64,000 nucleotides of DNA from contig CALMVZ010000010.1 of NCBI GenBank assembly GCA_937873155.1, positions 62,001 to 126,000 of the forward strand. The letters run 5' to 3'. Below, in pieces: positions 62,882 to 64,000 of the stretch. Within the stretch, counting starts at the first letter, position 1, and every line of letters starts with the position of its first letter. This stretch comes from an uncultured Bacteroidota bacterium (GTDB lineage: Bacteria > Bacteroidota > Bacteroidia > B-17B0 > Aurantibacillaceae). Under the pieces are notes generated by a model. It did no database searches. It was not told where the DNA came from and was given only the letters and a program-made list of their open reading frames with translations. Made by a program: the position numbers and the translations under genes.

Positions 62882-62912
62882 CCTTGAAACCCGCGTCAAT
62901 TCAAGGACGCGG
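62882..62912 (-). promoter_or_regulatory. Interlocked inverted repeats at the start of the 152-residue gene
   Basis: CCTTGAA (62882-62888) pairs with TTCAAGG (62900-62906), and CCGCGT (62891-62896) with ACGCGG (62907-62912). The order is interleaved and the spacing too tight for a pseudoknot, so the hairpins are alternatives. They lie five bases 5' of the ATG on minus and could control translation. Confidence 0.4.
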
Positions 62913-63097
62913 AATTTCGGACGTTTCCCAGAAGAATTCTAAGGTCAAATGTTGATAAAAAACGCCCTTGTACCAATTTAACAACCCCTCCTTTTTATAT
63001 AATTGTCTTAGTTTAAGGGAATATGGGGCTAATTAGATTGATGTTTGCGGAGTTAACGCAATTATTAATCCCCCCGGAGGCCATATTGCTTAAAAAC

Positions 63098-63105
63098 TAT
63101 ATTTG
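63098..63105 (+). promoter_or_regulatory. -7 box of the OmpA-domain gene
   Basis: TATATTTG, exact match, seven bases before the ATG at 63113. Confidence 0.55.
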
Positions 63106-63112
63106 TTTTAGT

Positions 63113-64000
63113 ATGAATAGGTTAAAAACCACTTTTTTGGTGCTTTGTATTGCCGCGTCCGGACTCTTAAAAGCCCAAACGGTAACCCCTGTTCAGAAGA
63201 ACCTGGTGCCAAACGGGAGCTTCGAAAATTACCGCAAAAAATCAGGAAGTATAAAACAAGCCATTCCATGGACCCAGCAAGGATCGGTTGATTTTTACCA
63301 ATCGCCGGTTGGGGATGATACTTGTCACATCCGCGGTGGTTATTACAGCGATTGTTATGCGGGATTAAGATTTCAGAAACGGTATAAAGAATTTGCGCAG
63401 GTGAGATTAGCAGAAGCGCTTCACCGTGGGACAGTTTATGATTTTGAAATGCATGTACGTTTAGCTTATTGGAGTAATGCACTTGTGAAATCTTTAGGCG
63501 TCCTGATCTCAAAAGGCGGCTATCATAGCCAGGGTGATGCTGTAAGATCAAATATCATTGATAGTGTTTGCAAAAAAGGCGGCTTCATCAATAATTATCA
63601 ATGGTTCACTATTAAAGGAAAATACAAAGCAGATGGCGGTGAAAAATATATTACGATCGGGAATTTTTTTCCGAGAATTGAAAAGGACATGGTCCGCATT
63701 AATATTTTCAAATTCGGATTCCGCGAAGCGTATTATTTTATTGATGAGGTAAGTTTATATAAAGCAAAAGAAGCAGAAGAGAAAGTGGCGGTCGAATATG
63801 TCGGCAGTATAAAACCGAATTACGAAGATTCTATTTTGTCAGTTAAGAAAGATATTAAAGTGGGGGAGAAAGTTGCTTTAAAAAATATCTTTTTCGAGAA
63901 TGGGAAATATTACCTGTTGCCTGAATCATACCAGGAATTAAATAAATTATCTCAATATCTCCTTCGTAATCCCCAAATGCAAATTCAAATTAACGGACAT
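63113..64000 (+). CDS. OmpA-domain outer-membrane protein (partial, runs off the window)
   Basis: An open frame of 296 codons continues past the end of the window. It has a signal peptide (MNRLKTTFLVLCIAASGLLKAQ), then a carbohydrate-binding-like jelly-roll region (LVPNGSFENYRK, PWTQQGSVDFYQSP, YYFIDEVSLYKAKE). From about residue 260 it enters an OmpA-type domain (ALKNIFFENGKYYLLPESYQELNKL, MQIQINGH at the edge). It should anchor to peptidoglycan at the outer membrane. The shadow frame on the other strand is not coding. Confidence 0.85.
   Translation, partial: MNRLKTTFLVLCIAASGLLKAQTVTPVQKNLVPNGSFENYRKKSGSIKQAIPWTQQGSVDFYQSPVGDDTCHIRGGYYSDCYAGLRFQKRYKEFAQVRLAEALHRGTVYDFEMHVRLAYWSNALVKSLGVLISKGGYHSQGDAVRSNIIDSVCKKGGFINNYQWFTIKGKYKADGGEKYITIGNFFPRIEKDMVRINIFKFGFREAYYFIDEVSLYKAKEAEEKVAVEYVGSIKPNYEDSILSVKKDIKVGEKVALKNIFFENGKYYLLPESYQELNKLSQYLLRNPQMQIQINGH

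Noticed and set aside
63108-63551. 147-codon open frame on minus near the window end
   Set aside because: It lies antisense to the OmpA-domain gene, which has a signal peptide, promoter and continuous frame to the window edge; the minus frame shows no family features.

Overview
The window is AT-rich, gene-dense DNA from a member of the Bacteroidota. The support is three type IX secretion (T9SS) surface proteins with C-terminal sorting domains, repeated TAnnTTTG -7 promoter boxes, OmpA-like and PKD-repeat proteins, collagen-like and SPII lipoproteins, and few Shine-Dalgarno sequences. The genus cannot be fixed from the sequence. No phage structural genes, rRNA or CRISPR array were seen; there is one tRNA (CAT anticodon).

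Region 1 (about 0.9-25.7 kb, all on +) is a surface-polysaccharide locus of about 22 tightly packed, often overlapping genes. It starts with an MBOAT O-acyltransferase and an SGNH partner. A sugar-tailoring block follows (SDR epimerase, DegT aminotransferase, ATP-grasp ligase, GNAT acetyltransferase), then a Wzx-type flippase, a Wzy-type polymerase and several glycosyltransferases. Two deacetylases, a second ATP-grasp ligase, two asparagine-synthetase-like enzymes, a FemAB-like aminoacyltransferase, a DUF354 protein and an unusual sugar transferase come next. A Wza-like export lipoprotein and a Wzc-like tyrosine kinase close it. The logic is Wzx/Wzy assembly of a polysaccharide probably decorated with acyl and amide groups.

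Region 2 (25.8-33.9 kb) holds a protein made of three tandem outer-membrane-barrel-like units and housekeeping genes: apt, an acyl-CoA dehydrogenase, a GT-C-type membrane protein, pssA, purS and metK. Behind pssA lies a 15-codon ORF that copies the last residues of PssA, followed by a nested hairpin.

Region 3 (34-56.8 kb) has two giant paralogous T9SS proteins built from units of exactly 864 nt and a helical-repeat protein between them. It continues with an LpxL-like acyltransferase, a fatty acid desaturase, an M28-PDZ peptidase, an SRPBCC protein with a histone-H1-like tail, the tRNA, a PKD/gliding-motility protein, a TPR lipoprotein with an OmpA-like stretch, and rpsT.

Region 4 (56.9-63 kb) is an accessory stretch next to an IS1380-like transposase. 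It contains about a dozen small, mostly unrecognised genes, two XRE regulators, and several strongly symmetric operator-like sites placed on promoters. Two of these genes have a -7 box only 3-4 nt before the ATG, suggesting leaderless mRNAs. This is the best candidate for something undescribed. The window ends inside an OmpA-domain gene.
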